From assembly GCF_042767895.1 (NCBI RefSeq), contig NC_091565.1, forward strand, positions 28,748,022-28,765,521: a stretch of DNA of 17,500 bases, written 5' to 3'. The notes beneath the pieces are model-generated. The model was not told the origin of the DNA, made no database searches, and saw only the letters and a program-made list of their open reading frames with translations. Below, piece by piece: positions 1-10,000 of this stretch; the stretch's first letter is position 1; every line of letters begins with the position of its first letter. This DNA comes from Penaeus vannamei (taxonomy: Eukaryota > Arthropoda > Malacostraca > Decapoda > Penaeidae). A program made the position numbers and the translations under genes.

Positions 1-258
1 TTGTTTATTATTTCATGGCACATGCTTTATGAAGAAATAAGAACAGAAAGCGATTTACTGATTCAAAATTATTAACACTAATCTGAATGGCCGCCAACGC
101 GTGTGTAGATCCTCAATTTCAAATTAGTATTTTCTTGTTTATTGTTTTTGATAGTAAAAAACGAATTTTATGGTAATTAACTCTAATTGTTTTATATATG
201 TTTAATGTAACTGTTGATGGCTTTCTAGATACTTAAAGATATTGATCATTTCTTTAAG

Positions 259-334
259 AGAGTTTTTCTTTGCACCTGGAAAGCCCAGAGATCCCGAAGA
301 GAAAGATGCTCTCGGTCGTGTTATCATTGCCAAG
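259..334 (+). other. Candidate internal exon, unidentified
   Basis: An open stretch follows a pyrimidine-rich tract ending in AG and stops at a consensus-like donor (AAG then GTACTT). In the frame ending at 334 it reads a plausible soluble segment containing APGKPRDPEEKD and then a hydrophobic GRVIIAK. Reading on through the donor meets a TAA within a few codons, as expected for an intron or for a terminal exon. I do not recognise the peptide and it does not match a UGT region that I know. It is short enough to occur by chance. Confidence 0.15.
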
Positions 335-897
335 GTACTTATATAAGTACTCATTTAGACCTTTATCAGACCTGCATGTACACAAGTTGAACCGCTCCTT
401 AAGATAATAATCGATAAGAGGAAAAGAGATAACGCTCTAATGTCCATATTATCACCAGGGATATTATGGACACTTCTAAGCCACTTCATTTGCCATTGCC
501 TTTACCAATCGCTATCCTCCTACGGTTTTTCGGTAGTGCTGCGACGACGCTTATGATTGATGCCAGTAACCAGCGATAATTATCTTCTTCAAGCTTGTCC
601 CGTTTTACATTACATGGTCGCTGCCTTCTTCAATGTCTTACAGTTAAAATTGTGCCAGGCCCGACCCAATGAATTTTCATAAATATAGATGCAGAAATAA
701 AGGCAAATCTGTCCATATATCGGATAGATATACACTTAACCGTCTATTTACCGGGTTGATATGCATGTCTAGACTGATAAATATGCATTTATTTCTTTAC
801 TTATGCATACCAAGTATACGAATATCCTTTGGGTCGAGCCTCGCACAATTCTAACAAACCGGCCGTTAATCTCTAGTGGGGCCGGCCTTCCGAATAG

Positions 898-1047
898 GCT
901 GATAATTATGATTATAAGTCCGTGATCGTAATGAATGCGACGATAACTGTAATATCGATTATTCTTTGTATTACCCTGTTGGGAGTTGTATTGCTAGCAG
1001 CGTTCAGTGGCGTCATTCGCACTCCATCGGCGGAGCAGGATCCGTGA
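898..1047 (+). other. Short hydrophobic ORF or terminal exon with one possible membrane helix
   Basis: After an AG at 896-897 the frame is open to TGA at 1045-1047. An ATG at 931 would give a 38-residue peptide: about 28 hydrophobic residues (isoleucine, leucine, valine and alanine) starting near residue 5, then a short polar tail ending SAEQDP. It could be a single-pass membrane C-terminal exon, a micropeptide, or chance in AT-rich DNA. No poly(A) signal follows closely and there is no recognised homologue. Confidence 0.2.
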
Positions 1048-1750
1048 GGCACGCCCCCAGCTCGACCCCAACCGAAGCAAAGGACTGGCGGTTTGAGGCT
1101 GAACGGGGAGGCCATTTGGGTGAACAGCGTCCGGGGGTCGATATGAAGTCCTCTATCTAAATGATTCATCATATTTATGAATGATCTGTTCGAATAATCT
1201 AATCTTAATCATGAGCTTGATGGAAACTATAGTCCAAAATGTCCCAGGTGAACGTTACCTCCCACGCAGTCCCAGTATTTTTGCCACGATTCATGTGAAA
1301 ATGCTTTTGGAAATGCTTAAGACATTTACCGAGAAAAATAACCAATAATAAGACGGGTTAAAATCAGTTGGAATTACAGTCAAATCTGGGGGAATTAGCG
1401 TAAAAATCATGTTTATCGAAAGTTTATTGAGCATTTACAGGTTTTAAAAACAGGGAGAGTACTTGAAGTCCAACCCTATTCTGGGGCCTTCGTCTTTCCT
1501 AAATATTTTCTACTGTACGTGTGCTACTGTATAGGGATACAGATGTTGTATTTGTTTACCTCATCGGGAGGCCCCCTTTTAATGCTTAGAAGGGACGCCC
1601 CCCACTGCTCACACAAATAACGCTCATGGTAGACGCGGTATAATATGGCCATAATTTATATTTGTAATAGTTTTCTACTACTACTATTAGTAGAACATGC
1701 TCTAACTCTATCCTGCAGACTGGCTAAACCAGCGCCCAATTTCACCCCAG

Positions 1751-1884
1751 GTACCGCCAGGTCTTAGTGAAGGTGTTTGGGTCCCTGAAGCAGCGCGTGT
1801 TGTGGAAGTGGGACCAGGAGGACATGCCCGACCTACCCCCCAACGTGCGGCTCGGGAAGTGGCTCCCGCAGCAAGACATTCTAG
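1751..1884 (+). CDS. UDP-glycosyltransferase, exon (donor-sugar-binding domain start)
   Basis: This is the first recognised exon of a family 1 UDP-glycosyltransferase. Such enzymes transfer a sugar from UDP-sugar to small lipophilic acceptors for detoxification, usually as type I membrane proteins of the endoplasmic reticulum. The reading starts after a CCCCAG acceptor and runs in the frame of codon 1752. It contains FGSLKQRVLWKW and then NVRLGKWLPQQDIL, the segment before the nucleotide-sugar signature; the W-x-P-Q-Q run is the conserved sugar-donor contact region. It ends with one base of a split Gly codon at a GTCAGA donor, in phase with the exon at 2121. An in-frame TAA at 1725-1727 rules out a start before that point. 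The upstream half of the protein (acceptor-binding domain and signal peptide) is not visible. The paralogue cannot be named from this part alone. Confidence 0.92.
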
Positions 1885-2120
1885 GTCAGAGATGCATTTA
1901 TCTGAGGAAGACATGACAGTTATTTACAATCATTTCGTGGAGCAGTCTGAGAAATGCCGTGGGGGTTTCATGATGAGTATAAGCAGTCGATTTTAGTGAA
2001 CTGCCAGTCAATCATTCACAATAAAATTGTAACAAGAGTGGATGCAATACATACAAATAGATAAACACGATCAACTCATTGTTTGTGATTTCCAATAAAT
2101 GTGAGGATTTTCTGTTGCAG

Positions 2121-2340
2121 GCCACGCGTCCCTCCGCCTCTTCATGACACACGGCGGACAACTGAGCACAATGGAGTCCACGTACCATGGCATCCCGGTT
2201 CTTGGCTTGCCCGTGATGGGGGACCAGCACACCAACATGGTTCAGGTGGCGAGGGAGGGCTGGGGCAAAGTCATCTTCTGGGACCAGCTGTCAGAGGAGG
2301 TCTTGACGGAAGGGATTCGCTCGGTCATGGACGATCAGAG
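2121..2340 (+). CDS. UDP-glycosyltransferase, exon carrying the UGT signature
   Basis: The exon follows a TTTTCTGTTGCAG acceptor. It completes the Gly codon left by the exon ending at 1884 and continues with RLFMTHGGQLSTMES, then HGIPVLGLPVMGDQ. This is the family 1 UGT signature: the HGG loop binds the diphosphate, and the Glu and the Asp-Gln pair contact the donor sugar or ribose. The rest (VAREGWGKVIFWDQLSEE) matches the usual helix region after the signature. The exon ends with two bases of a codon at a GTAATA donor. The intron before it is only 236 bases, whereas the intron after it is 3770 bases and holds a LINE and a long AT microsatellite. No stop or frameshift is seen, so the exon looks functional. 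Confidence 0.95.
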
Positions 2341-2513
2341 GTAATAGACACAGGTGGCCGGAGAGACTGAGCAGTTTTTATTATTCTGAACGGCAGTGTA
2401 GTTTTGGGAATTTCCCTTTTGTTGGATAACAGGGGTCCTGTGAAGGGAGGAAGAAGAGTAGAATCTGGCCAAAATCATGAAGTATTACACACATGGATAT
2501 ATATACATTCATG

Positions 2514-2524
2514 AAAAAAAAAAA

Positions 2525-2570
<46 letters not shown>
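2514..2570. repeat. Compound microsatellite: poly-A, (AT)n, (AG)n
   Basis: An A run of about 12 bases passes directly into about 11 AT units and then about 13 AG units, ending in an A-rich stretch. It lies in the large UGT intron about 70 bases before another AT-rich tract (about 2613-2639) that borders the LINE 3' end. Confidence 0.9.
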
Positions 2571-2576
<6 letters not shown>

Positions 2577-2656
2577 ACTAATTATACCAATCCATCTATA
2601 TATTCATAAAACTATTATATATATATACATATATATATTTACATCATTATTGTGAG

Positions 2657-3127
2657 CTAATGCAGACAGGGGTGTACAGCCACATCCACCCTTCGTTTCC
2701 ATCTACGAGGATCCCTCTTAGATGAACCAAGTCCCTGCCAGGCAGGGACTTGGTCTATCTCAAGCTCCTCATGACAGGTTTGATCGATCTGCCCAAGCCA
2801 CAACTTCCTAGGTCGTCCCACAGGCCTCCCCCATCTATGGCTATCTTGCACAGAGACAATCTGCTGGGCAGGATCAGCCTTTGGGAAGCGAGCCAGGTGG
2901 CCGTATAGCCTGAGCTGGCGATCACAGATTGTGCAAGTAACAGGGCCTGTGCCAGCCTCACGGTGCAACTCTTGGTTGGACATTTGGTCCCGCCAGCTGC
3001 ACCCATGATCTGACTTATTACAAAAGGCATGAAGATGAGATCCCAAGGCACAGGATAGCAGCCAGATTTCACTACCATATAGTATCACCAGCATTATCAG
3101 GGCCTTGAAAACACGTAGCATCTCCAA
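2657..3127 (-). pseudogene. LINE C-terminal domain remnant
   Basis: One open minus-strand frame of 156 codons holds ILYGSEIW near its start, then a Cys/His-containing region, RQLRLYGHLARFPKADPA, and a Gly-Arg-Pro segment RWGRPVGRPRKLWLGQID. This is the conserved post-RT tail of this LINE type. The frame was left open by chance in a dead copy. Near the end, at 2727-2753, a perfect inverted repeat replaces the expected coding sequence. Confidence 0.75.
2727..2753. repeat. Perfect 13-bp inverted repeat with a one-base centre
   Basis: The arms CCAAGTCCCTGCC and GGCAGGGACTTGG are exact reverse complements separated by one A. It lies within the LINE C-terminal coding remnant and could form a tight hairpin or cruciform. 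Confidence 0.9.
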
Positions 3128-3139
3128 ATACTCTTGTCA

Positions 3140-3700
3140 AGAGACTCAGATAGAATAGCAACATCATCAGCAAAGTAACCCTGATATTGCTCAGAGTTGC
3201 TCACAATGGTTTTAGGCAGTAACCCTGTCCAATATCCAGTCCATGCAAGCATTGAAAAATGTTGGAGCAAGGACAGTCTTGCCTAACTAACTGGAAAGAG
3301 GCTCGACAGGCCCCCACCACAATTTACAGCACTTTCAGTACCAGTACACAGGCTTGCTAATAGTCTAATAACCCTTGTTTGAATTCCTCTCAATCTCAGT
3401 ATTGAGAGTGATTTCGATGCATCATATTGAATGCCTGCTTGACGTCAATGCAAGCAGACCATGCCCAAACTGGCAACGACTCTCTACAATGACTAAGTGC
3501 CAGGATATGGTCGGTCTGGTGCCTTAGCAGATGATCTCTGATACGTCTCACTGCTCTACTACTCTTCAGCTTGAAGATCTCCCCCTTAACTTCAGTGAGG
3601 GAGGGTGGATCCTTACTGATGAGTGAGTCTGGCAACGGAATCTTGACACTATCTGCACCCAAATTAATTGTTAATTGTTGGTGGATCAACCTGGTACAAC
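3140..3700 (-). pseudogene. LINE reverse transcriptase remnant with internal deletion
   Basis: From about 3689 the minus strand reads DPPSLTEVKGEIFKLKSS and then jumps to RRIRDHLLRHQ, followed by ACIDVKQAFNMMHR, the palm A motif with its catalytic Asp. Further on, over several frameshifts, it reaches FADDVAIL at about 3155-3176, the catalytic Asp-Asp motif. Between the first two blocks the stretch normally holding the RT finger motifs and the Gly-Lys-Ser motif is missing or compressed, pointing to internal deletions. Stops and frame changes at about 3300-3400 break the B motif. It is a fossil of the polymerase of the LINE at 2645-5468. Confidence 0.75.
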
Positions 3701-4389
3701 TACTTAAAATACTTATATTACACTAACAAGATCTGAGATAAGCTGGCCACTTACTGAGTGCAGTGCTGTCACCTGTGAAGAGGGCTTGGAGTTGGTAGGT
3801 AGGACAAAGATCATTTACCAAGAAATGGCCTTCTGTGCAAGACTGCTAATGAACTGAACTTTGTCCCTTCACAACAGTGACCGAGTATGCACCTAAGAGT
3901 GATGCAAATCCCAATTCCCTGTCAGACGAGTTGCATGATAAGCATCTGTAGCTTCCAGTGTCTCCTGTCAGATATAATTCTATCTTGCTATAGGGCGTTC
4001 ACCAATCGATTCTTGAGCTGCATCAACCATTTCACGCTTGAAGGTGTCCCACAGAAGTACAGGGTCCGTCAGGTTGTCGAGCACTAAGAAACGACAAGAA
4101 ACTGACTCAAAAACCCCCGGGCACACCTCCCTCCTCTCTCAACCTGTCCAGATGAAACACCCTAGAGTGGTCATTGGACTGCTGGGGAGTTTAGAATTGG
4201 ACCTGGAGGGTAGCCACAACTAATCTATGATCAGTATCATAGAATTCGGCACTCCTTTACGCCCTGTAGTTCTGGAGGATCCCCCAACAAATGCTAACAA
4301 GGATGTGGTCGATCTCCTTGGCTGCATCACCTGCATCACTGTATGACATCCAACGATGAGGGCAGTGCTGGTATCAAGAGCCAGAAATC

Positions 4390-4903
4390 TCAGTTTCTGG
4401 GACCGTGCAAAGCCCCAGAAAAGGAGGCTATTCTCACTGCTGGCATCATTCCCGAACCATGGGGACCGACAGATATCTCATAGCCAACTCGATGACAGCC
4501 ATATTCCACAATGAAGTCACCCAGAACAATATGAATATTTTGTTGAGAACAACTGTGTGACAGATGCAAGTTTGGTGTAAAACATTTCTTTTCACATCGA
4601 GTTTGCAAACATCGGTAGGAGTGTACACAGCAATAAGAGACATGAAGCCAAATGTAAGCTTCAGTCTCAACCCATTATACACTAATCGCCCCGAGTAACC
4701 TCTACTACCACTGGCCGAAGTCTGCTAGAGATAGCTATGGATGCTCCCTGAATATGGTGACCATTTCTGCAGCTTAACCAGCCGCTGCCAGGACTTCTCA
4801 CCTCCGAGAGAGCATCCACCTCAACTCTCAGCCTCCTCAATTCCCTCGACAGTAGTGGCAACCAATCATCCTGACACAAAGAGCAGATGTTCCAAGCCCC
4901 CAC
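4390..4903 (-). pseudogene. LINE endonuclease domain remnant
   Basis: The minus strand from 4903 reads GAWNICSL, then a leucine-rich stretch and VEVDALSEV, matching the N-terminal Trp-Asn and Glu blocks of an apurinic/apyrimidinic endonuclease domain. A frameshift near 4682 leads to LKLTFGFMSLIAVYTPTDVC, and another to HIVLGDFIVEYGCHRVGYE, where GDF followed by a changed Asn corresponds to the catalytic GDFN block. A further stretch with VGPHGSG follows. The domain would nick target DNA to prime reverse transcription. At least two frameshifts and the lost Asn show it is inactive. Confidence 0.75.
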
Positions 4904-5468
4904 CCTGACATCCTGCTTGAGGTTTAACCTTGGGCCTTCACTCTAAGTGGGTTGGCAGCTGCCAGAACACAGGAGAAACGACTAGCTCCCATTCCCATCT
5001 TGTGCCCCAGCAGTCGCCCTCCCAACGGGGCCACAGCGTGCTCACATGTTGGGTAGGAGGGGCATTTCCCATTTCCACAGCATTTCTTTTTATATTCGAT
5101 ACTGCCGATGCGTTATATCTGAGGGAAGGGGAGAGAAATGCAAGGCCCACCGAGCTACCCATTAACACCAGGGGGCTGAGGGGTAGGAGTTGGTACAAAG
5201 CCAGGGCGTGTTTACACACTGGTGAGCCATGACTGTACCTCTAGGACCTCTTGCTGCTCCAAGATCCCCCACAGTTTAGCCTGGGACCACAATGTACCCA
5301 GTTTCCATGGGTGGCCATGGGGAGGCACTGCAGGTCTCGATGATGGAGAGGCTATAAACTGGCAGGGGAGGCTTATACAGAGCTACTCCCTTTTCACATT
5401 AAGCTAGCCAGTGATCGCAGCTGAAAGTGAGAAGGCACTTAACACTGCTAGGCTATGACGCCGTCACA

Positions 5469-5634
<166 letters not shown>

Positions 5635-5639
5635 ACATG

Positions 5640-6110
5640 TATGTACAGTATACATATTTATATACACATTTTATGCATATCCCTTACCTCTTAATACACT
5701 AATCCTTTAGTCTGGAACATTAGGAAAATTCGGATAGCTACTGGCTGAAAAACACCACTAGGTAGATAAAAAAAATAATAATAATAATTAGTAACGCATA
5801 TGTCAATGATAATTAGATTGCTCTCAGCTGCCCCATGTTATACAAGTGCAGTTAGAATTGTATTTTTATGCAGTTATTTGCAGCAGTTGGACATTTTCAG
5901 GGATATATTATAACTATATGCATAATACATTTGGATGATATAATACTGAAATAAAGATTTGTAATTGATCTAGCAAATATTGTCTGCGTGTCGCTAGACT
6001 GTAGAGGTTGCGAACCCCCGATGTAAAGACATTTCGTGAAACTGGTCCACGTGGCCACACTCATCCAGCCTCGAGGCACCGACTGCCACTCACTAGCCCG
6101 TGTGTTGCAG
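5640..6110. other. UGT intron sequence without recognised element
   Basis: AT-rich intron sequence between the AT microsatellite and UGT exon 3. It holds a short A-rich and AAT-type run near 5768-5790 and ends with the splice acceptor at 6109-6110. I see no coding sequence or transposon protein. Confidence 0.6.
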
Positions 6111-6254
6111 CATGAGACAAGAAGCAAAGCGACGCTCCGGAGTGATGAAGGATCAGCCTCAGCCCGCGGGGGAAGTCGCATCCTACTGGGTGAACTACGT
6201 CATCAGGCACAAGGGAGCGCCTCACCTGCGGTCGCCCGTGGTCGCCATGGCGTG
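6111..6254 (+). CDS. UDP-glycosyltransferase, penultimate exon (end of catalytic domain)
   Basis: The exon follows a TGTGTTGCAG acceptor. Its first base completes a Ser codon with the two bases left at 2340, so the frame joins exactly across the 3.8-kb intron. It reads KRRSGVMKDQPQ, then YWVNYVIRHKGAPHLRSP, the highly conserved C-terminal motif of animal UGTs just before the membrane anchor. It ends within a Trp codon at a perfect GTGAGT donor. The phase-consistent join despite the inserted retrotransposon suggests that the intron is still spliced. Length and motif order are normal for the family. Confidence 0.93.
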
Positions 6255-6409
6255 GTGAGTCGAATGCTCAGCATTACTGAGACACGTACAGGAGGCATCA
6301 GCGTATCCAATACTTTCGTTTTCAGTAGGATTTCATATATCATCCATAAATTTTCATTTGTTTTATTTAAAAAAAAAGGTTAAGGTAACAATCTAATCTT
6401 AATCCTCAG

Positions 6410-6545
6410 GTACCAGGTTTATAACGTCGATGTGTGGATGACCGCGGCGGCAGTGGCGATCGGGATCACGTACCTCCTCGTGAAGCTCCTCGCCGTAGGA
6501 TGCGCGAGACTCTGCTCCTCAAAGGGCAAGCGAAAGCGCGACTAG
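6410..6545 (+). CDS. UDP-glycosyltransferase, last exon (membrane anchor and tail)
   Basis: The exon follows a CCTCAG acceptor and its first base completes the Trp codon. It continues with YQVYNVDVW, then a hydrophobic segment of about 17 to 20 residues (AAAVAIGITYLLVKLL), a Cys-containing juxtamembrane stretch and a basic tail ending KGKRKRD before TAG at 6543-6545. This is the standard type I anchor of UGTs: catalytic domain in the ER lumen, short cytosolic tail. The tail has Lys at positions -3 and -5 from the end, which fits the KxKxx form of the ER retrieval signal; use as a signal is inferred. Together the four exons encode about 210 residues, roughly the C-terminal 40 percent of a usual UGT of about 520 residues. 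Confidence 0.9.
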
Positions 6546-6658
6546 ATGCGAGGAGCTTGAGTGTGTGTTTCTTGTGTGTGGCTGTTTCTCAGCCTTACTG
6601 TGTCTGCATTCAGTACATGTATATGTTGGAACATCATTAAATGAACATGTAAAAAAAC

Positions 6659-6664
6659 AATAAA
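6659..6664 (+). terminator. Poly(A) signal AATAAA of the UGT gene
   Basis: A canonical AATAAA lies 114 bases after the UGT stop codon. A GT-rich stretch (TTGTGCTTGTGT) follows within about 20 bases, as expected for the downstream cleavage element. A weaker ATTAAA at 6636-6641 could also be used. This gives a 3' UTR of about 130 bases. Confidence 0.6.
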
Positions 6665-6840
6665 TCAAAGCTGTTGTGCTTGTGTATCACAAACCTACCT
6701 ATTTTTAAGCACTAATTGGCAGATCTAATATAACACGCAGAAAGTTTTGGTTAGACGTCATAGAACCTCTACATTTATTTAGAGCACCGTTAGTCCTTTA
6801 TTTGACTGAAATGCAATATTTGGGGATTTATATATATACA

Positions 6841-6967
6841 TGAATAGAAAAACATTCTATCGTGTTGATACTATGGTAGAAAAACCCACAATGCACAAAC
6901 TAGATTTATTGAGGAAAGTGAGACAACAGATTCGGAATTGTCCTGGATCCCATCTTTGGGTCTGAGG
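6841..6967 (-). mobile_element. Fragment of Penelope-like element 5' region
   Basis: These bases match 14319-14446 in the same orientation at roughly 88-90 percent by eye, with one two-base indel. At the second site the sequence leads directly into the ATG of the Penelope-like N-terminal ORF (14316, minus strand), so this is the PLE 5' leader. Here it is cut off at 6840 just before the ATG position and replaced by an AT-rich sequence. On its other side it abuts the 3' tail of the I-like LINE. Confidence 0.7.
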
Positions 6968-6969
6968 AA

Positions 6970-7086
6970 GGAGTTCAGTTCAGTTAGATTTGCGAAGTCA
7001 TGCTTCGCCCGGGCCTTTTCTCTGGAGTGGCCCGGCCTGTGTTAACTATTTCTAGTTAACTCAGACCTTTTCTTTGAACTGCATGC
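6970..7086 (-). other. LINE 3' tail with hairpin and short terminal repeats
   Basis: After the ORF2 stop, the minus strand has a small inverted repeat (GAGTTAAC/GTTAAC arms), then GGCCGGGC and GCCCGGGC arms that could pair, a CTTCGCA block, and two to three AACTG-type units at about 6970-6985. These blocks recur in the same order in the tail of the SINE at 14449-14706. The terminal short tandem units resemble the tails made by I-like LINEs. Confidence 0.6.
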
Positions 7087-10000
7087 TTATCGCGGTGGCT
7101 GGATTGCAAGCAAGCGATCCAGCTGCCATGGAGAAAGCATGTTGCACACCCTTTTTACCAGCCCGGCGGCTGTGGTGGGTGGTCCCTGCCTTAGAAATTG
7201 TGTGTGTACACAATTCTGCAAGTAATGTAACAGGGTGGCGTTAAGCTCGCCGCAGTGTTTACATAACCTCCCAGTCTCATTGTCAATAATTTGCCAAGCG
7301 CATTGGTAACCTAGTCTTAGTCTGAATAGTATGACTTCGGTACTTTTTGTATTTGGAGGAAGGGCCAGTGGCTCATAGCCTGAAGCATCTGAGTACCACT
7401 TGGCAGCGAGCGATTTTGTGATGTTTTCTCTATGTGCTCCCCGGAGGACCGCACACGCTGCAGCTTTGGTACCTTGGCTCAGTCCCCTTCGACTGGGTTT
7501 AACGATCATGGAGGATGGGGGCATACCCCTGCCCTTTTCGGCTAGTTTATCAGCAAGCTCGTTCCCTTGTATGCCTATATGGCTTGGAATATTGATCTTT
7601 TCTCATGGTGAGATTTAGAATTGAGAATTCGATCATTTCTTTTGCCCACGGCAGGGGTTCTTTGTAGTCAGGATGAGGGGAGTCCATACCCTTGGCAAGC
7701 AATGAATCTTTTAGCTGAAAGCGTATCAAAACTCTGGCTGTGTGTGTGAGCCAGGAATTGTCCGCAAACAACTGATAATCTTGTTGTAGGCGTCTGAGAA
7801 CTCTTTGTCTTAGATAGGAGTTTGTGGGTGCCTGCAGGACCTTGGAAAGGAACTGTGCTGCCATTAGATCAATTCTGGTGTCCATGGACGGTAAATCAGC
7901 TTCCATGAGGAGGTTGATGACCTTTGTCCACTTAGGTGCACCTAGAATTATCCTGGCTGCTTCGTTTTGTATTGTTTCCAGTTTTTCTTTTAATGTTGTG
8001 CTGGAAGCAATGAGGGTGATAGATGCATAGTCAATAATAGGACGGACAGCATGTACATAGAATGATCTTAGTACTTTGTGTCCTGCTCCTATGTGTCTCC
8101 CTGTCATGATTTTCATGACTGACAGTCTTTCCTTGGTTCTGTCAAGCAGGTATTGGATCTCCTTTTTGAAAGTGAGTGTGTGTCCTATCCATACACCAAG
8201 GTATAGATAGTCCTTCACCCATTCCAGATCCATACCCTGTATAGTGAGTTTTTTGTTTCTGACATTGGTTCTCAGTGCCATTGCTTTGGATTCTGCTGCT
8301 GATATTTTTAGACCCGTCCTACAACACTCTTCGGACACCAGGTTCAGATAATGCTGAGCTCTAGTAAGGCAGTGATTGCCAGAGGCTATGATTGCCAAGT
8401 CATCTGCATAAGAGGGTATTAAACAGGGCTGGACTAAGAACCCCTCCCTGAGGAGTTCCATTTTCAAGTGGCATGTGCTGTGAGAGGTGGCCTTGAAATC
8501 TGACATTTGCTGATCTATTTTTAAAATAGTCAGCTATCCAGGCCAAGAGTCTGCCTTTGACTCCTTTGTGGATTAGGGTCTCAAATGGCAAGCGGACTTG
8601 CCAGTTCAAAAGCCTTCTCCAGGTCTAGGAAGACAGCCACGGCAGGCGAGGTGCAGATTGTGTTTAAGAGTGTGGAAATGCTATGAGCAGTGCTCTTACC
8701 CCTTGTGAACCCGTGCAGGTGTTCATGGGGGGGACCCATTTTCCATCGGAGCATGTTGAGTACCATCTCAGCTGTTTTACCTAGGCAGCAGAGAAGAGAG
8801 ATGGGACGGTACTTGCCAGGCTCCTTTGGTTTTGGGATGGGAACTATTGTGCCTTGTTTCCATCTCTGGGGCACCGTGGCTGTTTGCCAGGATTTGTTGA
8901 TAACCTGCAAGAATGCAAGTTCTCCTGCAAGGCCTAGATGCGAAATGATGGGGTGAGAGATCCCATCAGATCCCGGTGCTAACCCAGAACTGGATTCGTA
9001 TGATTTTCTTTGTTCCCTAAGAGAGAACAAGGCATCCGTTTCATCAGCTTCGAGTGCCTTGTCTCTTATGAGAGCAAGTCTTTCTGGATTTAAGTTTTGT
9101 TGCTTTTCTCTCATCATTGGAGACAGATTGTTGGTGCTGGTTCTGGCAGAGAAATCAAGCACCAATCTGTTAGCCTCTGATTGTGGGTCATGATGAGTGC
9201 ATTTCGGGGCTTGGCGGCTTATCGCTTGCCTAACCCATTTCCAGAACTCTGTAAGGCTGGTCTGGTGCCCAAAAGTTTGGCACCATTCCAGCCATTTTTC
9301 CTGCCTTACTCTGTTGGCAGTTTCCTTGGCATCCACGATAGCTTCCCTCAACAGGGCCAGATTGTCGGGAGATCTTTGGCGTCGGAAGTTTTTTCTACAC
9401 ATTAACCCTGTGGTTGACCTCTTTGATCTCATCATTATAGTACCAGGCGTCTTTGTGAGTTCTGGACCATGGGCGAATTTTGGGGATGGTTTGTGAGGCT
9501 GCCTGGTTTATGGCCTGGATTAGCCTTGCCTCTAGCACATCCACATTTTCATTATTGTTATTGGGTTCATTGTCTCTCAGACGTTGGGCCAAGCCTTCTT
9601 GGAAGGCAAACCAGTTGGCCTTGTCTGTTTTCCATTTAGGAATGTGATGCGGTCTTTGGGCTGGACCTGCATCCATTAGTGACTATGCCGTAGTGATCAC
9701 TAGTGACCGTATCATCGACACACCACCGAATTCTCTCCACCATTGTTGCAGTGGCAAAGGTGAGGTCTAGGACCCCTCCCTTCACATGCGTTGGTTCTTT
9801 GGTGTTGAGAAGAGCGATCTCAGGGAATGTCCAAAGCACTTCTTCTATGTGAATGCCTGCCGCGTTCGGCCTTTTGCGGGGATTCAGCATGGCCATGTGT
9901 GCATTGAAGTCTCCCCCTATGATCACTCGGTCTTGTGCTGCAGTAGCACAGACCTGGTTTAGATCTAAGCTCTCACGCAGTGGTTTGCTATGAATATTAT

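Larger units (their letters stand above)
1..1750. other. AT-rich non-coding stretch upstream of the first recognised UGT exon
   Basis: No confident gene is visible here. All frames are broken by frequent stops and I see no transposon protein. It is probably intron (and perhaps 5' sequence) of the UGT gene whose exons begin at 1751. I searched by eye for the UGT exon that should precede, with its glycine/serine donor-site lead-in, and did not find it, so the N-terminal exons are probably outside the window. Two weak exon-like stretches (259-334 and 898-1047) are listed separately. Confidence 0.6.
2645..5468 (-). mobile_element. Decayed non-LTR retrotransposon (LINE, RTE-like) inside the UGT intron
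   Basis: On the minus strand a single broken coding region runs from an apurinic-type endonuclease start (about 4903) through reverse transcriptase (about 3700-3140) to a C-terminal tail (ending about 2657). All parts are in one orientation, opposite to the UGT gene. About 540 bases upstream of the endonuclease (4930-5468) carry no open protein but look like the element's 5' region and end exactly at the AT microsatellite. The family is one I recognise as abundant in decapod genomes; the clade (RTE-like) is inferred from one-ORF architecture. The copy has many frameshifts and stops and an internal deletion in the RT, so it is dead. No target-site duplication can be defined because both ends lie in AT repeats. 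Confidence 0.8.

Noticed and set aside
966..1172. Overlapping open frames on both strands near 1 kb as a UGT exon
   Set aside because: Neither frame shows a UGT motif and the splice phases do not fit the exon at 1751.
6950..7070. Hammerhead ribozyme in the PLE leader
   Set aside because: A CTGAGGA core-like block occurs on the plus strand here and near 14437, but the GAAA core element and the three stems could not be placed convincingly, although Penelope-like elements are known to carry such ribozymes.
7824..9496. Several plus-strand frames of 68 to 99 codons
   Set aside because: All are shadows of the minus-strand LINE ORF2, which has clear RT motifs.
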